Below are positions 63,370 through 64,000 of a DNA stretch of 64,000 bases, piece after piece (positions within the stretch are counted from its first letter, which is position 1; each line of letters begins with the position of its first letter). The notes below the pieces were generated by a model, which was not told the origin of the DNA, ran no database searches, and worked only from the letters and a program-made list of their open reading frames with translations. Where the stretch lies: NCBI GenBank assembly GCA_960531495.1, contig OY482848.1, positions 17,887,458-17,951,457 on the forward strand. The letters are read 5' to 3'. Source of the stretch: Zeus faber. Lineage: Eukaryota > Chordata > Actinopteri > Zeiformes > Zeidae. The position numbers and the translations under genes are program-made.

Positions 63370-64000
63370 TTACGAGTCCATGCGCCAAGACCTGAAACAG
63401 CACCTGTGCAACACTTTTGGCTGTAATACTGTACAGGGGCACTGCTTCGGGGTACCGGGGTTGCATAATTCACTAGGACTAACACAAAACGATACCCGCG
63501 GCACTGCAGTCCAACAGCCCGGTGAGGTCCATACCGAGTCTTTCGAACGGACCTCAACTAAGGGGAGGGACCCCAACGGCGCTCTTGGCATAGCCCGAGG
63601 GTTTAATAACTGGCACTCAGGACACGCAGAGCACCATTTACGCACATCTGCCCAAATGCCTGGCCAATAGAGGCGGGCCATTATACGCTGTCAAGTTTTA
63701 TCGTGACCATGGTGACCGGCCATCGGGTAAGCCGCCTGGAAGAGCATTTTCCGGCGGCTCTTCGGCACCAACAACTGGGTTATCTCCTCTCCTGTCTGAG
63801 TGTCATGGCTCACTTGTTATAACTTGTCCTTAATCACTGAAAAATAGGGGTGAGTTAGCATGGCGTCTGGGCGCATCAATACACCATTGGCTTTAACTAC
63901 CCCCTCAAGGGCCTCGCGTAGGGTGACATTTTGCGACTGCTCCAGTAGAAAATCCTCTATAGGGAAGGTCAAGGGGGCCCAGGGGGGATCCCACTTGGGA
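63370..64000 (-). pseudogene. Ty3/gypsy-type retrotransposon pol fragment (integrase zinc finger region), runs off the window
   Basis: Read leftwards from the window edge, frames give REALEGVVKANGVLMRPDAM, then LLVPKSRRKMLFQAAYPMAG with HHGH, then a stop, then ARLYWPGIWADVRKWCSACP with ECQ. H..H and C..C (HHGH ... CSACPEC) form the HHCC zinc-binding domain at the start of retrotransposon integrase. The preceding spacer after RNase H fits the order in gypsy pol. In-frame stops (for example near 63685 and 63815) show that it is not functional. No LTR of this copy is inside the window. Confidence 0.82.

Overview
The window is nuclear DNA of a vertebrate, almost certainly a teleost fish. The coding part is a multi-exon gene with consensus GT/AG splice sites, and its protein reads as the vertebrate docking adaptor GAB1. 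The surrounding DNA carries long (CA)n runs and typical fish transposons: Tc1-like and hAT elements, a tRNA-derived SINE, fragments of non-LTR retrotransposons and an L1-clade LINE, solo LTRs and a Ty3/gypsy pol fragment. I cannot name the species.

Bases 1-17565 hold the 3' part of gab1 on the + strand. The start codon and the first half of the PH domain lie upstream of the window. I place twelve coding exons: 154-319, 5141-5354, 5533-5619, 7835-8520, 10240-10334, 10493-10796, 12238-12330, 13046-13139, 13660-13774, 14831-14902, 15281-15409 and 15688-15846 (stop). Three of them (87, 93 and 72 nt) are frame-neutral and look like cassette exons. The nine others join in one open frame of 653 codons plus stop. 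The protein keeps the GAB1 hardware: PH-domain end, YxxP tyrosines for CRK/PLC-gamma, two GRB2 SH3 motifs, the MET-binding stretch, three YxxM PI3K sites and the two C-terminal SHP2 sites. The 3' UTR ends at an AATAAA at 17541. The introns contain a hAT element with an 8-bp target-site duplication, an inverted-repeat element, a solo LTR, a Tc1-like element with a LINE tail nested inside it, and long (GT)n arrays just upstream of several exons.

From 17.6 kb to the right edge I find no convincing coding exon. The part from 18.2 to 26 kb is GC- and CpG-richer. It holds a strong CTCF-type motif, a perfect 43-bp-arm AT palindrome, poly-C runs, a G-quadruplex motif and a cluster of small hairpins, so it may be regulatory. 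From 26 to 60 kb the DNA is AT-rich and looks like intergenic desert, with scattered repeats: an inverted-repeat MITE, a second solo LTR of the intron family, LINE tails, a TIR element, a SINE and microsatellites. The last 3.7 kb is a pile-up of a broken Tc1-like copy, a decayed L1-type LINE and, on the minus strand, a gypsy-type pol fragment that runs off the window.

I see no novel multi-gene system. The most interesting observations concern gab1 itself: a cassette exon that looks like a partial tandem duplicate of the exon before it, a retained isoform exon, a further cassette with a triple tandem acceptor, an extra YxxP tyrosine, and UG-repeat arrays placed where they could affect splicing.
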